A stretch of DNA of 64,000 bases from Chryseobacterium sp. E1 (GCA_019203745.1 CP078104.1:3100001-3164000), one strand, 5' to 3'; numbered from the stretch's first letter, positions 1-11,083 are shown. The notes: generated by a model from the letters alone, not told the origin. Translations and numbers: made by a program.

Positions 1-829
1 CACCGAAGTTGCTGCTGGCTTTTGGCATCTGGCTAATGGCTGTAGAGGTGGCGGATGAAAGGTTGCGGATTGCAGTACTTCCAGATGGAGATTTACTTTC
101 AGGGTTTCTGATAGCGGAACCTGAATCACGGAACTCGGAGCTCCTGGAATAAATTCCCAGCAAGGCTCCGCCATCTTTCGTTGGAATCATTTTTTCAACT
201 TCATCCAGACCTTTTCCACCTAAAATAAGCTGTGAGAGTTCTTTTCCATCTTTATGAAGTCTTGTGATCCAGACGTCTTTGGAACCGTAGCCTTTGGATG
301 AGTTCTGGACATTGCCGGCAACAAAGAATCCTGAATCGGTGGTTTGAATGACTGATCGGGCTTCTTCATCTGAGGAAGTTCCTAATGTTTTCTGCCATAG
401 TTCATCACCGAATTCATTAAGCCTGATCAGCCAGATGTCTGATCCTCCTCTGGAATCTTCTTTCTTATCGAGTCCTTTCCCGGAATAAGAGGTTCCGGCC
501 AGAAGGAAGCCTCCGTCCTGGGTGGTAGCGGTGGCTGACAGGTAGTCATGATTCTGCCCCGAGAAATATTTTTCCCAGACCTGATCTCCCTGCTGGTTGA
601 GTTTTACAAGATGGAAATCGTAACCATTATTCTGCCTACTGCCTGAAGCCTGCTGCTTATTGCTTTGAATAGAGCTTCCCGTGATAAGGTATTGCTGATC
701 AATGGTAGTAGTAACCTGGCTGAGAAAATCCTGGGTGGAAGATTGAATGTCTTTCTGCCATACCACTTCCTGGGCAGATAACCCAAGGATTGTGCATAAG
801 ATAAATGCACCTGTGTAGAGTTTTTTCAT
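1..829 (-). CDS. Secreted WxK/beta-propeller-like repeat protein, N-terminal part
   Basis: Open reading frame running off the left edge of the window; I read about 276 residues without a stop from the ATG at 829. It starts with a Sec signal peptide (MKKLYTGAFIL, cleavage near LSAQ). It then has repeated units of roughly 55-60 residues with the pattern W-x-K-x-[LY] followed by D-GGF-[LF]-[LV]-AG, seen around residues 70-110, 125-165 and 180-225. Such repeats are common in exported Bacteroidota proteins that end in a type IX secretion sorting domain, but the C-terminus lies outside the window. No enzymatic motif is visible. A surface or secreted role is inferred from the signal peptide only. 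Confidence 0.7.
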   Translation of the reverse strand, partial: MKKLYTGAFILCTILGLSAQEVVWQKDIQSSTQDFLSQVTTTIDQQYLITGSSIQSNKQQASGSRQNNGYDFHLVKLNQQGDQVWEKYFSGQNHDYLSATATTQDGGFLLAGTSYSGKGLDKKEDSRGGSDIWLIRLNEFGDELWQKTLGTSSDEEARSVIQTTDSGFFVAGNVQNSSKGYGSKDVWITRLHKDGKELSQLILGGKGLDEVEKMIPTKDGGALLGIYSRSSEFRDSGSAIRNPESKSPSGSTAIRNLSSATSTAISQMPKASSNFG

Positions 830-1285
830 GTTTATGTTTTTTTAAACAGTGAAAATTAATGCTTTCATAAAGTACCGGTCAACATATCAGCTATGATTGC
901 TCAATATTGATACTTAGATAGGTATTTTTATAGAATAATTTTAAATTTTGATTCTATTCTGACGTTTTTAATTCAAAAAAGAATCTGGTATTTCGATGTA
1001 AAGAAGTTTGGGCATATGGATAAAATATCCCGGAAGTATTGGATTATCATGGTTATTTCTGATTGAGTAGCTGGTTTAATAATTTTTGCGAATTTAATCT
1101 TTTTAAATGTTTTTCAAGTCACATGAATTTGATTTAATATAAAAATCATCAGTTTTCTGCAGGTTTTACATATGAATATCTTTTATTCTAATGATTGAGG
1201 CAAAGCTACTTCTGCATTGCGACAAAACGTGTCGTATTATGTATTGTAAGTTTAAGTTAAGACTAAAAAAATTCAATGACATTCT
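830..1285. other. AT-rich divergent intergenic region, no gene seen
   Basis: About 450 bases between two divergent genes. All frames carry dense stops, and I see no RNA gene or strong hairpin. The right end holds the promoter of the following gene. Confidence 0.6.
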
Positions 1286-1293
1286 TATATTTG
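1286..1293 (+). promoter_or_regulatory. -7 element TATATTTG upstream of the DUF6702 gene
   Basis: Exact match to the Bacteroidota -7 consensus TAnnTTTG, ending 17 bases before the ATG at 1311. No TTG was found at the expected -33 spacing. Its position makes the longer reading from 1191 unlikely. Confidence 0.55.
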
Positions 1294-1310
1294 TCACAAA
1301 AATAGAATTA

Positions 1311-1823
1311 ATGTCCGGCAGACTTTTTTGGATTTCTTTATGCGTGATGGTAATATTTCAGAGCTTTGCAAGTACTGAGGCTGTTCATCCTTATCATGTA
1401 GGTTCTGTAGAAATCAATTATAATGCAAAATCCACCACTTTTGAAGTAACGGGGAGATTTTTCCTGGACGATCTGGAAAACGGTTTAGGCAAAAAATATG
1501 GTGCTGCATTTCATTTTAATGATCCCCAATATAAAACGAAACTGAATGATGCTTTACAAAAATATTGTCAGGAATATCTGAAAATAAAGGCAGATAATAA
1601 GTTTTTAAAAATAAATTATATAGGCTATGAAGAAGATCACGAATCTGTCAATGTTTTTCTTGAATCAGAACCTGTAGCGAAACCTAAAAAAGTGGAAGCT
1701 GCAGTAAGTTTCCTGTATAACCTTTTTGATGATCAGATCAATATTGTCCATATCATTGTGAACGGAGAAAGAAAAAGCGAAAAGATGGTGTACCCGAACC
1801 GTTATCTTTACAAGCAGTTTTAG
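1311..1823 (+). CDS. DUF6702 family exported protein
   Basis: Predicted 170-residue protein with an N-terminal hydrophobic segment (residues about 5-20), consistent with a signal peptide, followed by a soluble domain opening HPYHVGSVEINYN. This opening resembles the family NCBI calls DUF6702, small periplasmic proteins of unknown function in Flavobacteriia. An upstream start at 1191 would add 40 basic residues, but the -7 element lies inside that extension, so 1311 is preferred. It is a single-gene unit, with convergent genes downstream. The reading frame is intact. No function can be assigned. Confidence 0.7.
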   Translation: MSGRLFWISLCVMVIFQSFASTEAVHPYHVGSVEINYNAKSTTFEVTGRFFLDDLENGLGKKYGAAFHFNDPQYKTKLNDALQKYCQEYLKIKADNKFLKINYIGYEEDHESVNVFLESEPVAKPKKVEAAVSFLYNLFDDQINIVHIIVNGERKSEKMVYPNRYLYKQF

Positions 1824-1866
1824 TTTTCCAGCTGAAGTAACGCATTGATGCCCTGTACATGGACGG

Positions 1867-2411
1867 TCAGATCAGGAAAAAATCATTGTAACATTGTTGT
1901 AGAAGATCTTTGTTGTTCAGGAAAGCTTCAAAAACCGGAATATCCTTATCAAGGTATTTGGCTTTATTAAGCACATTCTGAATGCTGAATTTAATGCCCC
2001 AGTCTTCACGGTAATTGTAAAGCCAGTCATCCTGTTCCATTTTTACCAGCATCTTTTTGAAGTTCTCAGGCAGCCATTTCCCGTTGGCATTCAAAACGCT
2101 GTAAACTCTGAGAGAATGTGCTTTCCATTCTGCAAGAGAATATAAGGAAAGATCATTAGCTACAAAATAATCCATTGCAACATCTACAAAGGCTCCGGCA
2201 TAAAGCCTTACCAAAGGGGCAAATGCTTTTTAGCTTCGTGAATAGCAGGGTGGGAGTCTGTGAATGTGTCTATGGCCCTGTGCAGTGTAATTCCATCCTG
2301 AATATCTTTAGGAAAAGAAAAACGGTCTTTATTGCGGATAAAATCTTCCAAAAACTGGCCGACAATTTGTCCGTCAGTAAACGTGAGGTAAGAATGAGCC
2401 AGATAATTCAT
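1867..2411 (-). CDS. Acyl-carrier-protein phosphodiesterase-like protein (DUF479), frame broken
   Basis: N-terminal MNYLAHSYL and the later R-LYAGAFVDVAMDYF block match the AcpH/DUF479 family. That family removes the 4'-phosphopantetheine arm from acyl carrier protein in enterobacteria; in Bacteroidota the role is less tested. Expected length is about 181 residues. The frame breaks near 2219, where restoring one base in a short A run (T run on the coding strand) joins the two halves as HFAPLVRLYAG. Its ATG overlaps the stop of the upstream VanW gene (ATGA), so the two are translationally coupled and share the operon with the methyltransferase. Confidence 0.75.
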
Positions 2412-3115
2412 AAACGAATATAAAAATTTTTAAACAAAGTTGTGTTGTTGCTTACCGTTTCTACCCAAATCCCCTTTTCTGTTTCAAGGTATTTAAATTC
2501 AATCTCATGTAAGGCCACCTTATCCGGAGAAATAAGGCTGAGGTGCAGTTCATGGTCATTTACCAGGCATTGCAGCTGAACCGGAAAAGAAAATGAGTTC
2601 TGAATCTGCAGATCTTTATAACCATACACTACCGTACAGTCTGATCCCAATGGCGTAAAGCGTTCCTCTTCTTTATAAATATCCATTGAATGAGGAAATC
2701 TTTCCAGAATTCTCAAGCCTGACTGCAGTGCCAGATAATACAATATGGAAGAAAACTGGCAGATTCCGCCACCAAAATCACTGGAAATATTATTTTTAAT
2801 CAAATTTCTTCCTTCCCTGAAATTATTTTTTTCACTAGGCTTTCCGATCATTTTCCAGAAAGAAAATATCTCACCGGGATGAATGACCAGATTGTTGATC
2901 TTATTTCCAACCACTTTTAAATTATGAATTTTATTCTGGTGAAAAGCTCCCGCTTTAATGACCTGCTGAAGTGTAATTGCATGAACTCCGATAGGTTCAG
3001 AAATATAATTTCGAGGATAGGTATAACTATTCTTCTGTTCATGAATATACCGCTGCAGAAGCTTCAGGTGGAGTTTCCATGAGCCGGGGATCCAATTTTT
3101 TAATCTCTGTCTCAT
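2408..3115 (-). CDS. VanW family protein
   Basis: Intact 235-residue frame. It contains the VanW family core around residues 90-170, including the FGGGICQFSS segment and a preceding GEIFSFW block. VanW is named from vancomycin-resistance clusters, but its biochemical role is unknown and most homologues have nothing to do with glycopeptides. I chose the start at 3115 over an upstream in-frame ATG at 3172 because it produces an ATGA overlap with the methyltransferase stop. No signal peptide is evident. It sits in the middle of a three-gene operon. Confidence 0.8.
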   Translation of the reverse strand: MRQRLKNWIPGSWKLHLKLLQRYIHEQKNSYTYPRNYISEPIGVHAITLQQVIKAGAFHQNKIHNLKVVGNKINNLVIHPGEIFSFWKMIGKPSEKNNFREGRNLIKNNISSDFGGGICQFSSILYYLALQSGLRILERFPHSMDIYKEEERFTPLGSDCTVVYGYKDLQIQNSFSFPVQLQCLVNDHELHLSLISPDKVALHEIEFKYLETEKGIWVETVSNNTTLFKNFYIRL

Positions 3116-3781
3116 AGCTTTTCTAAAACGGTAATATGGTAAGAAGCCCAGTTCTTCAGGAAAGTCCGGCACAGGATAATATCCAGTGGCAGAAAGAATC
3201 TTCTTACTGCTTTGGGCAATCTGTGAATAGGAAAAAGAAGAATTCCCGTTGTATTTTTCATCTTCCAGCTGTCTTTTGAAAGGTGTAGAATATCTGAGGG
3301 TGAAAAGCTGTTTCCGGCGTGCCAGTTTTCCTGTGGAGAAACTGATTTTTTCCTGGTTTTTACAGGATAATCAAAAACTAAAATTCCGTTTTTGCCAAGC
3401 TTCTGATGGCATTCATTCAAAAAAGCTTTGGTTTCCTCCTTGTCCTGGTGCATGATTACATGAAAACAGAAAATACAGTCAAACTCCTCATGAAAAGGAA
3501 TCGCTGAAATCTCTCCTGCAGCCAGTATTTTTTCGGGATGTTTTTGCCGGGCCACATCCAGCATTTTTTCGCTGAAATCAGTTCCGTGTGTGGCAAAATT
3601 CAGCAGTCGGCCTGTTCCACAACCCAGATCCAGTATTTTTGAATATGTTTTACCCTTAAAAAGTCAGTTAAAAAGCCCTTTCCTGTTGGTCGATATATTG
3701 TCCGTAGGTATTGCCGAAACGGTTTTCATCATAGGATTCTGCAAGATTGCTGTAGTAATCACGGATATTTGTTTTCATCAT
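3112..3781 (-). CDS. Class I SAM-dependent methyltransferase, frame broken
   Basis: Approximately 223 residues. After an N-terminal helix (NIRDYYSNLAESYDENRFG) comes motif I, KILDLGCGTGRLL, then HGTDFSEKML (motif II) and a FDCIFCFHVIMH segment, the usual order in class I methyltransferases. The substrate is unknown. The frame is disrupted near 3655-3665, within two T-rich (A-rich on the + strand) homopolymers, just before motif I. First gene of the methyltransferase-VanW-AcpH operon. Two adjacent ATG codons (3781 and 3778) are possible starts. Confidence 0.75.
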
Positions 3782-3835
3782 TAAAAAATCTTCTGTTAAG
3801 ATCTTTAATTTTAATGACTTTTACAAAATTTTTTT

Positions 3836-5183
3836 CTAGAAAAGTCTTTCATGGAAATCTTCAATTTTACTTACTTCTTCAATCTTGATTCCAAATTTTC
3901 TCTTCGGAATTTTATTGAGATTGGAAACAAATATTTTTTCATATCCAAGCTTTTCAGCCTCGGTGATTCTCTGTTCGATCTGGGCAACCGGGCGGATCTC
4001 TCCACTCAGTCCGATCTCTCCGGCAAAGCAATAGTGTTCGGAAATGGCAATATCTTCATTGGATGAAAGTACCGAAGCAATGACAGCCAGATCCAGTGCG
4101 GGATCATCCGTTTTTATTCCTCCGGTGATGTTGAGAAAGACATCTTTAGCACCCAGTTGGAAGCCAGCTCTTTTTTCAAGCACAGCCAGAAGCATGTTTA
4201 ATCTCTTGGAATCAAAACCGGTAGAGCTTCTCTGAGGAGTACCATAAACTGCTGTACTTACCAATGCCTGGATTTCCAGAAGCATAGGCCGGTTTCCTTC
4301 TAAGGTTACGGCTACTGAATTTCCGGACAGCTCTTCAAATTTTTGGTAATGAGAATTTCAGAAGGATTTTTAATTTCTTTTAAGCCCTGAGACACCATTT
4401 CATAAATTCCGATTTCGGCAGTGGAGCCAAAGCGGTTTTTATTTGCTCTCAATAACCTGAAAAGGTGATTCCGGTCACCATCAAAATTTAAAACCACATC
4501 CACCATATGCTCCAGGACTTTCGGGCCGGCAATCTGTCCGTCTTTGGTAATATGGCCTACCAGGAATACCGGAGTATTGTTTTCTTTGGCATACTTGATA
4601 ATTTCATTGGAACATTCTCTGATCTGGGAAACGGTTCCGGGGAACTTTCGATCAGCTGGGACTGAAGGGTCTGGATGGAGTCGATGATCATAAAATCCGG
4701 TTCCAGCTTTTTGGCTTCGTGAAGGATTTTTTCCAGTGAAGTTTCGGTAAAGAGAAAACAGTTTGGGTTTTGGATATCTGTCAGTCTGTCGGCTCTCATC
4801 TTGATTTGGGATGCACTTTCTTCCCCGGAAACATAGAAGATTTTCTTCTTCATTTTTAAAGCCAGCTGGAGCAGCAGGGTAGATTTCCCAATTCCGGGCT
4901 CACCACCAATCAGGGTGACAGAGCCTAAAACAATACCGCCTCCGAGAACACGGTTAAGTTCCTCAGAAGGAGTTTTGATTCTCGGTTCCTCACTGGTTTC
5001 CACTTCAACAATGTTGATGACATGTTGCTTGCTTTTTGAAAATGGAGGAGTTTTATGGGATGGTTTTTCCACTACTTCTTCCACGAGTGTATTCCATTGT
5101 CCGCAGTTTTTACATTGTCCCAGCCATTGGGGATATTGAGTTCCGCAGTTTTGACAGAAATATGCCGTTTTCAGTTTTGCCAT
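3836..5183 (-). CDS. radA: DNA repair protein RadA (Sms)
   Basis: Branch-migration ATPase that processes recombination intermediates with RecA. Visible features in order: N-terminal four-cysteine zinc finger CQNCGTQYPQWLGQCKNCG; Walker A GGEPGIGKSTLLLQ near residue 95; the RadA motif KNRFG at about residue 250; and a C-terminal Lon-protease-like domain (LEIQALVS onward). The length of about 449 residues fits the family. Two one-base losses break it, near 4641 (a G run before SQIREC) and near 4337 (a T run before EELSGN). Monocistronic as far as visible; it converges on nothing downstream. Confidence 0.93.
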
Positions 5184-5362
5184 ACTGCGAAGTTATAAAA
5201 AAGCATTTTTCTTCCGAGACTTGTACAGATTTAAATATCAAAAGTTAGCCTTACCTTATGAAAACGGGTAATGGCAACGATAGGGATGGTGTATTTAGCT
5301 TCTTGCAGATCTGGCAGATTACAATGTTTTTTAATCTGTGTGAGAAATTATCAGTTAAAATA

Positions 5363-7062
5363 TCAGTTCAGTATATTTATTTTTCCCGAAGAAACTGTGA
5401 AAATTCCGAAATCATCAATCAGCATATTTTCTTTCTGGACGGCATTAAAAATCATGATGCTGTCCAGCTCCTTCTGGGAGCGTCTTCTCATAATCCAGTC
5501 TTTATTCTGATGATTGTTCAGAACATAAGCGATCATCTGTAATTGCGGATGCCAGGGCTGTCCGGTATATACAAGATAAGCATTCTTTTCCGAAATGGAG
5601 CTGATGCCCTGAATGGCTCTGCTGGCCATTTCATTATCTCCGAACAGTTCCAGAATTCCTGATACGATGGTAATATTAGGTTCAATATTCAGTTTTTTAT
5701 ACGTTTCAGGATCAAAGCAGTCAAAATTGGTAAAGCGGATCTGCTGATATCCTTTTTCCTTAATCACTTTTTCTCCGATCTCAATATTGGAGGCTACAAA
5801 TTCATTGATGACAATTTCAGCATCAGGATACTTCTCTTTGATATCAAACAGGTAATTTCCGGTTCCGCCGGCAATATCCAGTATCTTTATTTTTCTTCCC
5901 TGCTCTTTCAGTGTCTGAATATTCTGTTCCAAAAGCTGCAGCAGATGTTGTTTCCTGATACGGATTCCTTTCCAGCCAATGGCATTCAGATAATTTTTAT
6001 CCATCATTTTCCCGAATCCCAGCTTCCCTTTAGGCTGGTTCTGATACACATAATCCAGTGAAGCTCCGGAATCAAAACCATATTTCAGACCGATGGCCAT
6101 ACCGTTGCTGAGTTTTCCAATCTTTCCGAGAGAGAATTTCTGCAGTTTAAAATTCAGATTATTTCCTACATTATTCTGAAGGTCTTCATATTCTTTCACA
6201 GAAAAACGATCAGGAGAAAGAGAGTATTGTTTCGGCGTTCTGCTGAAACATTTCTCGGCAAACTCTACGATCTTGTCATATACTTTTTCCCTTCCTATGT
6301 CAAACAGGATTCCGTGGAAGAAACCGGGAAGAACTTCGTATTTTTTCAGATCCGTGTCAAGTTGATCATGGAAGTTTTTTTGTTCCTTATTGAAAACTAC
6401 GTGATCTTTTTCTGCCGCAAGAATCAGGGTTGGAGTATCTACAGCTTCCGCATCTTTTACCAGGCGTTTGCCGGCTTTTGCAAGGTCAATAAGAAGTTCA
6501 GCGTCTATAGATCTCGAGATCAACGGATCGGTATCATAGGCTTTTTGCTGTTGAGGATCGTGGGTCAGCATTGTAGACTTTACATAGCTCTTGATGATCA
6601 GCCCTTTTTTGAGTTTGGTCCCTAAAGTAATCATTTCATTGGCCAGGGGAACAATAAGATTGATTTTGAAGGCAGGAGCAAGAAGGGCCATTCCGGCAAT
6701 CCGGGGAGCGAAATCGTGTACCCAGGCAGAAGCAATCACTCCGCCGATACTGTTGGCCAGTACAAAAACATCAGTACTATTCACATCGTATTGTGAATAA
6801 AGAAATTTTGAAAATGCATCAAGATCTCTTACATAATCCATGAACACAGATGAGGTGGGAGTTTTCGTATAACCGTGGCCTCTAAGGTCAAAGGCAAAAA
6901 TATTGTATTTTGAAAATTGGGATGATTCTGCAATATCATTAAGCCTTTCAGAATGCTCATGCCCCGGTGAATCATAATGATGCTTTTCTGATGAGGCTGA
7001 TAATTCCATTCACGGTAGAAAATCTCACTGTTGTCAAAACTCTTAAAATGTCCGCTTTTCAT
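5363..7062 (-). CDS. Bifunctional alpha/beta hydrolase / SAM methyltransferase, YnbC-like
   Basis: About 566 residues with two fused domains. Residues 1-290: an alpha/beta hydrolase (DLRGHGYT, nucleophile elbow LANSIGG, and a late FFHGIL histidine region). The elbow has Ala in place of the first Gly of GxSxG. Residues about 310-560: a class I methyltransferase with ILDIAGGTGNYL as motif I. The same fusion is found in Escherichia coli YnbC, whose substrate is unknown. Last gene of a six-gene operon, starting 3 bases after the preceding gene's stop. One break near 6962, in a G run (HRG/GHEHSE). A role in lipid head-group or acyl remodelling is inferred from its neighbours. Confidence 0.85.
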
Positions 7063-7065
7063 AAA

Positions 7066-8363
7066 TTAAAATTTTTTCAGAAAATCACGCAGATAAGAAT
7101 GGATGACCATATCCTTATTGATGGCTTTCATGGTGTTTATTGCTTCCTCTAAAGGTAAAGATAAAATATTTTTCATCACTAAGATCCCGATCACGGAACT
7201 TCTTGTAAATCCCATGGTGCAATGAATCAGAATTTTTCTGTTTTCAGGGAGTTGGGTGTACCTTTTCGTAATATCTGTAATCAGTTTTTTACTGTTGAAA
7301 CATCCAGATATCCTATATCAAGAAATGGAACAGTGTGATAAATGAATTGTTTTTTAGAACCCGGATCTCTTCCATTTCGGCAGACAGATCATATACTGAG
7401 CTAATATCAGTTATCCCAAAATTCTTAAGAATTTCAGCATCGGGTCTGGATGAAATATAAATACCGGGAAGAATTTCTACAGGAGTTTTATTTTTCCTGA
7501 AAAACTTCCAGAAGATCCAGTATATGAACAGATAAGGTGCATAGAATATTTTTTTGATCCATGAAATATTCCCTTTTCTATCCTTTAAAAAATAAATATT
7601 GTTCTTTTGATATTGAAATCCGATACAAAGGCCCATCAGAGCGGGCCACAGTAAAAGTAGCCAGAACTTTCCGGAAAACTCATTCAGTAATAATGCTGCA
7701 AGAATCATGGTCCAGGCTGATAAGAAATAAACATTGGCCACCTGATCGTTTCTGTACAGAAAATCGTTTTTTTATAAGGAAATATGATAAAACTGAGATG
7801 AGCGAGAATACTTCCGGTGAGAAGATCAATGCAGTGATGCTGATAAGTTGTCAAAGTAGAGATCCCCAATAGAATGAGCCAGATCATTAAAATTGTTCTG
7901 CCTTTTTCAAATTTCTGAAAACCGACCAGAAAATAAAAGCATAAGCAATATGAAGAGAAGGTGCCTGGTTGAAAGGGGAATCAAAGGTTTTTAAAAGCTG
8001 AAAAGAATATCCAAAAATACTATTTTCCGTTTCAGGCTTAAGCAGAGAGAATTTTAAAGGAAATAAGAGAAACCCTATTCCGGCAACCACGGTTACGAAA
8101 ATCATTCTTTGTGTTAAAACCTTAAGCTGTTCTTTATTCCGGCAAAAGAAAAATACCAGACAAAAAAAGACTCCGCTTGTCATATAAGGTATAATCGTCC
8201 ACGGAATAAATGGAATTGTTTTTTCAAAGTCAAAAACAAATGAAGGAACTTCTTCAAGAATTGAAAGATACCATGCAGAACCATTATAAACCACTGCAAA
8301 TACGATGGCACAAGTAAAGAATGCGAAGATCTTCTGTTGGATTGTCAGTCGTTTTTCATCCAT
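7066..8363 (-). CDS. PAP2 / dual-specificity phosphatase fusion membrane protein, YnbD-like
   Basis: About 433 residues after repair. The N-terminal half is a multi-pass membrane PAP2-type lipid phosphatase domain with APSLHIAY and TYQHHCIDLLTG motifs; the C-terminal half is a cytosolic dual-specificity phosphatase domain with the Cx5R loop HCTMGFTRSS near residue 390. Domain order and length match Escherichia coli YnbD. The start at 8363 (MDEKRLT) overlaps the SDR stop by 19 bases, so translation is coupled. Four single-base losses (about 7907, 7772, 7320 and 7288) split it. Probable substrate: a phospholipid or lipid phosphate made by the upstream synthase genes (inference). Confidence 0.83.
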
Positions 8364-9100
8364 CTGGCTTTTTTGAGCATGATCATATTTAATAATGAAG
8401 AAGGAAGAACGGATAAAGATTTCATCATCCACTTCATTTTTACCGGAAAAATAACGAGTTTTTCTTGTTTCTCAATCGCTTCAGAGATCATAAGAGTTGC
8501 CGTTTCCACATCTATTAGAAAAGGTTTTTTGCTTAAATCATTCTGGTTGAGCAGCCTCAGTTTTTCAGTATCTATATATCCCGGAGCAATAGTTGTTACA
8601 GCAATCCCGAAAGGCTTCAGTGCCCGCCGGTAGGCATCTGCCATCTGTATGACGGAACGTTTGGTCTTGGTATAAAGACTGGAATTTTCATAGTCCAGTA
8701 TACCTGAAACGGAAGCAATGACAGCTATGCTCCCTTTCTGCTGGTGTTTCATAGATTTTCTGGCAGCTTCGAAGCAATTGACCGTTCCCAGAATATTGGT
8801 TTGCAGCATTTCTTCAGCTTCTTCATAGGAAATCTTTCCCGCAACGTCTTCAGCGTAGCTCCCAGCACAGTTGATGAAAATATCAAGATCTTTTTTATCC
8901 GAAAGAAAAGCACCCAATACAGAGACTATTGAATGTATATCACAGACATCAGCCTGGAAAACTTCCAGATTTTCGAAGCTGTTTTCCGGAACTTTTGTAC
9001 GATCTCTTCCACAGATGCCTACATGAGCTCCTTTCGCAAGATAATGCCTGGCCAGAGAATAGCCAATACCTGAAGTGCCACCTGCAATAAAAACATTCAT
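8345..9100 (-). CDS. Short-chain dehydrogenase/reductase (SDR)
   Basis: Intact 251-residue classical SDR. It has the cofactor loop GGTSGIG at residues 7-13, NCAG at about 83-86, catalytic Ser in ASVSG, and YTKTK as the YxxxK pair near residue 146. The C-terminus ends in a hydrophobic-basic tail (MKSLSVLPSSLLNMIMLKKARW) that may touch the membrane. It is not part of the E. coli ynbABCD set but is embedded here between the patatin-like and phosphatase genes and overlaps the latter. Probably reduces or oxidises a lipid intermediate; the substrate is unknown. Confidence 0.85.
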   Translation of the reverse strand: MNVFIAGGTSGIGYSLARHYLAKGAHVGICGRDRTKVPENSFENLEVFQADVCDIHSIVSVLGAFLSDKKDLDIFINCAGSYAEDVAGKISYEEAEEMLQTNILGTVNCFEAARKSMKHQQKGSIAVIASVSGILDYENSSLYTKTKRSVIQMADAYRRALKPFGIAVTTIAPGYIDTEKLRLLNQNDLSKKPFLIDVETATLMISEAIEKQEKLVIFPVKMKWMMKSLSVLPSSLLNMIMLKKARWMKND

Positions 9101-9236
9101 GGGTATTTTGTGATTTTCAATTTTGTGTAAAAATAGATTTTAAAAGTGAAAAATAGAATGTTTTGCTATGGATGTACCATATTTTATTATCCCGCAGATT
9201 GCATAGATTTTCAACAGATGCTTCTGAATGAGAAAA

Positions 9237-10276
9237 TTATAGTTTTCCCTTAACACATTTCATCGTCTGATCAAAGCCATACTGCCACTGCATTTCCATA
9301 TCCTGTACAAATTGCTGATAACTTTTCGGAAAAGAAAAACCAAGTTCAAGTTTTTTCCAGTTGATACTTTTTTCCATATAATGACCATTCAGATCACGCT
9401 TAATGTTGGTGGTGTTAATCTGAAAGTCAGCTGTAACCCGGTTTGTTTCCTTGAGTCTTTCATTGGCACTGAAGCCAAATACAGAACGTATCAAAGATTC
9501 CTCTATAGATGTGTAAGGTTGTTTTTTTCTGTAATGATTTCACAGGAAAGATGCCTGGCCAATTCCACAGGAACGAGATCAATAACTCCGCCCATAAAAT
9601 AATTCTGACGGAGAAACAGGGGACTTACATAAAACATGTCGGAAATTGAAGCTCTTGTGCTTTCAAGGATGGAGAAATCCGTTATAATTCTGGAATTTTT
9701 TTCAACAGCACTTTTCTTGAAACTGTTAAAAGTAACGGCAATATGCTCTGCTTTTATTTTGGTTGCTGTCTTAGAATCTGTGAAGATGATTTTCCTGAAC
9801 AGTTTTTTTTCATTTCGTTTCTGATGGGATTCCTTTGGGGTAAAGAGAAGTTCAGACCCAATAATAACGGTCGGGATTTCTTTGGAAAACTGGGTGTTTT
9901 TATGGAAGGAAAGCATTCGGCAAGATTCTGAGGCATCTCAACAATATAACGGTTGAAAACATCTTCAATGAATGGCGCTTTTCTCTTGTCAAAGCATTTT
10001 TTAGTGAAAAAGTCCTATTTCAGAAAGCTTTTTATGTCTTGTCAATACTGTTTTGGATACAAATTGAAAATATTCTTCAGACTTCATATACTCTTTCCGG
10101 GAAACATGGTCGGGAAAAGCATTGATAACGGTTGCTGCAAATGAACCGCCACAGGAAGCAATAAGAACATCCGGCTTCATCCCAAGTTCGTCCAATGCTG
10201 CATAAATCCCGAGATAAATCATTAATCTGGTTCCGCCTCCTGAGAAAATAACTGCTCTTTTAAATTTTTCATTCAT
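9237..10276 (-). CDS. Degenerate patatin-like protein in the ynb-like operon
   Basis: About 346 residues. The N-terminus shows the patatin oxyanion loop GGGTR and an elbow-like IASCGGSFAA, where GxSxG has become A-S-C-G-G. The region expected to hold the second catalytic residue reads YFMGGVIDLVPVE: the canonical DGG/DGA aspartate is Met. Hydrolase activity is therefore doubtful, or the residues are supplied differently. The frame is broken at about 10005, 9890 and 9495, all in or near homopolymers, but the MGG codons are clear of any such break. It starts 4 bases after the cytidylyltransferase stop. Confidence 0.75.
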
Positions 10277-10280
10277 AGCT

Positions 10281-11083
10281 TTAGTTTTTTATCAGGAGTG
10301 TCAAAATCCAGAAAAATAAAGGGGCATTGAAGACCAGACTATCTACTCTGTCCAGTAATCCACCGTGTCCGGGGAGAAGAGTTCCGGTATCTTTTACATG
10401 AGTTTTTCTTTTTAAATAAGACATGAAAATATCTCCAAAGAAACCTGAAATCCCAAGACTTATCCCTATAATACTATTGATGATACAATCTGTCTTAAGC
10501 AGGAAAAATCCTAAAATATTGCTTAAAATAACGGTAAGAAAAATACCTCCGATGAGTCCTTCCAGCGTTTTGTTGGGACTTATCTGTGGGGTAATTTTAC
10601 GTTTACCGAAGAATTTCCCCATTAAATACTGGAATACATCATTCAATTCTGTCACGACAACAATGAAAATGATAGCATTAAAACCATTCAAAGAGTTTCT
10701 AATCCAATATAAATGAGGAAAAGAAAAAGACAGACCAATAATGCTATGGATATTCCGGACAATTGCCTTGCAGAAGATTTTAGGATTAAAAAGTAAACAA
10801 AGACCAGTATTCCTACAATGGAACTGTATAAAAAGTAATTTTCAATATTCAGATAAAACATCAGATAAAACTGTGCAATTCCGATGCATATTGATGAAAT
10901 AACCGGATTGGAGGGAATCCTGAACATTTTTGAAAATTCAAAAAATGACTGTAGCCCTATCCATGCAGTAAAAACAGCCATAGCAAGTGGATGTGAGATC
11001 CCCAAGGCAAAAACAATAATGATGTAGATCCATGTTTTTACTCTTAAAGGAACATCAGCAAATTTGTTGTCTTCAGGCTTCAT
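10281..11083 (-). CDS. Phosphatidate cytidylyltransferase (CdsA family), YnbB-like
   Basis: About 267-residue multi-pass membrane enzyme that would activate phosphatidate with CTP to CDP-diacylglycerol. The C-terminal block, SYLKRKTHVKD followed by TGTLLPGHGGLLDRVDS, fits the CdsA signature S-x-x-KR-x4-KD-x-G-x2-x-P-G-H-G-G-x-x-DR-x-D exactly. One T loss near 10717 separates the N-terminal membrane half from the catalytic half (joined as PHLYWIRNSLNGFN). Its start overlaps the stop of the upstream phosphatidyltransferase by 11 bases. A housekeeping cdsA should exist elsewhere; the operon context suggests this is the dedicated YnbB-type paralogue. Confidence 0.85.

Noticed and set aside
1191..1310. 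Upstream extension of the DUF6702 frame by 40 residues
   Set aside because: It would put a perfect TAnnTTTG promoter element inside the gene and adds a region without a signal peptide.
2175..2423. Plus-strand frames opposite the VanW, AcpH, radA and tamB genes
   Set aside because: They are shadows of clear minus-strand genes and have no family features or start signals.
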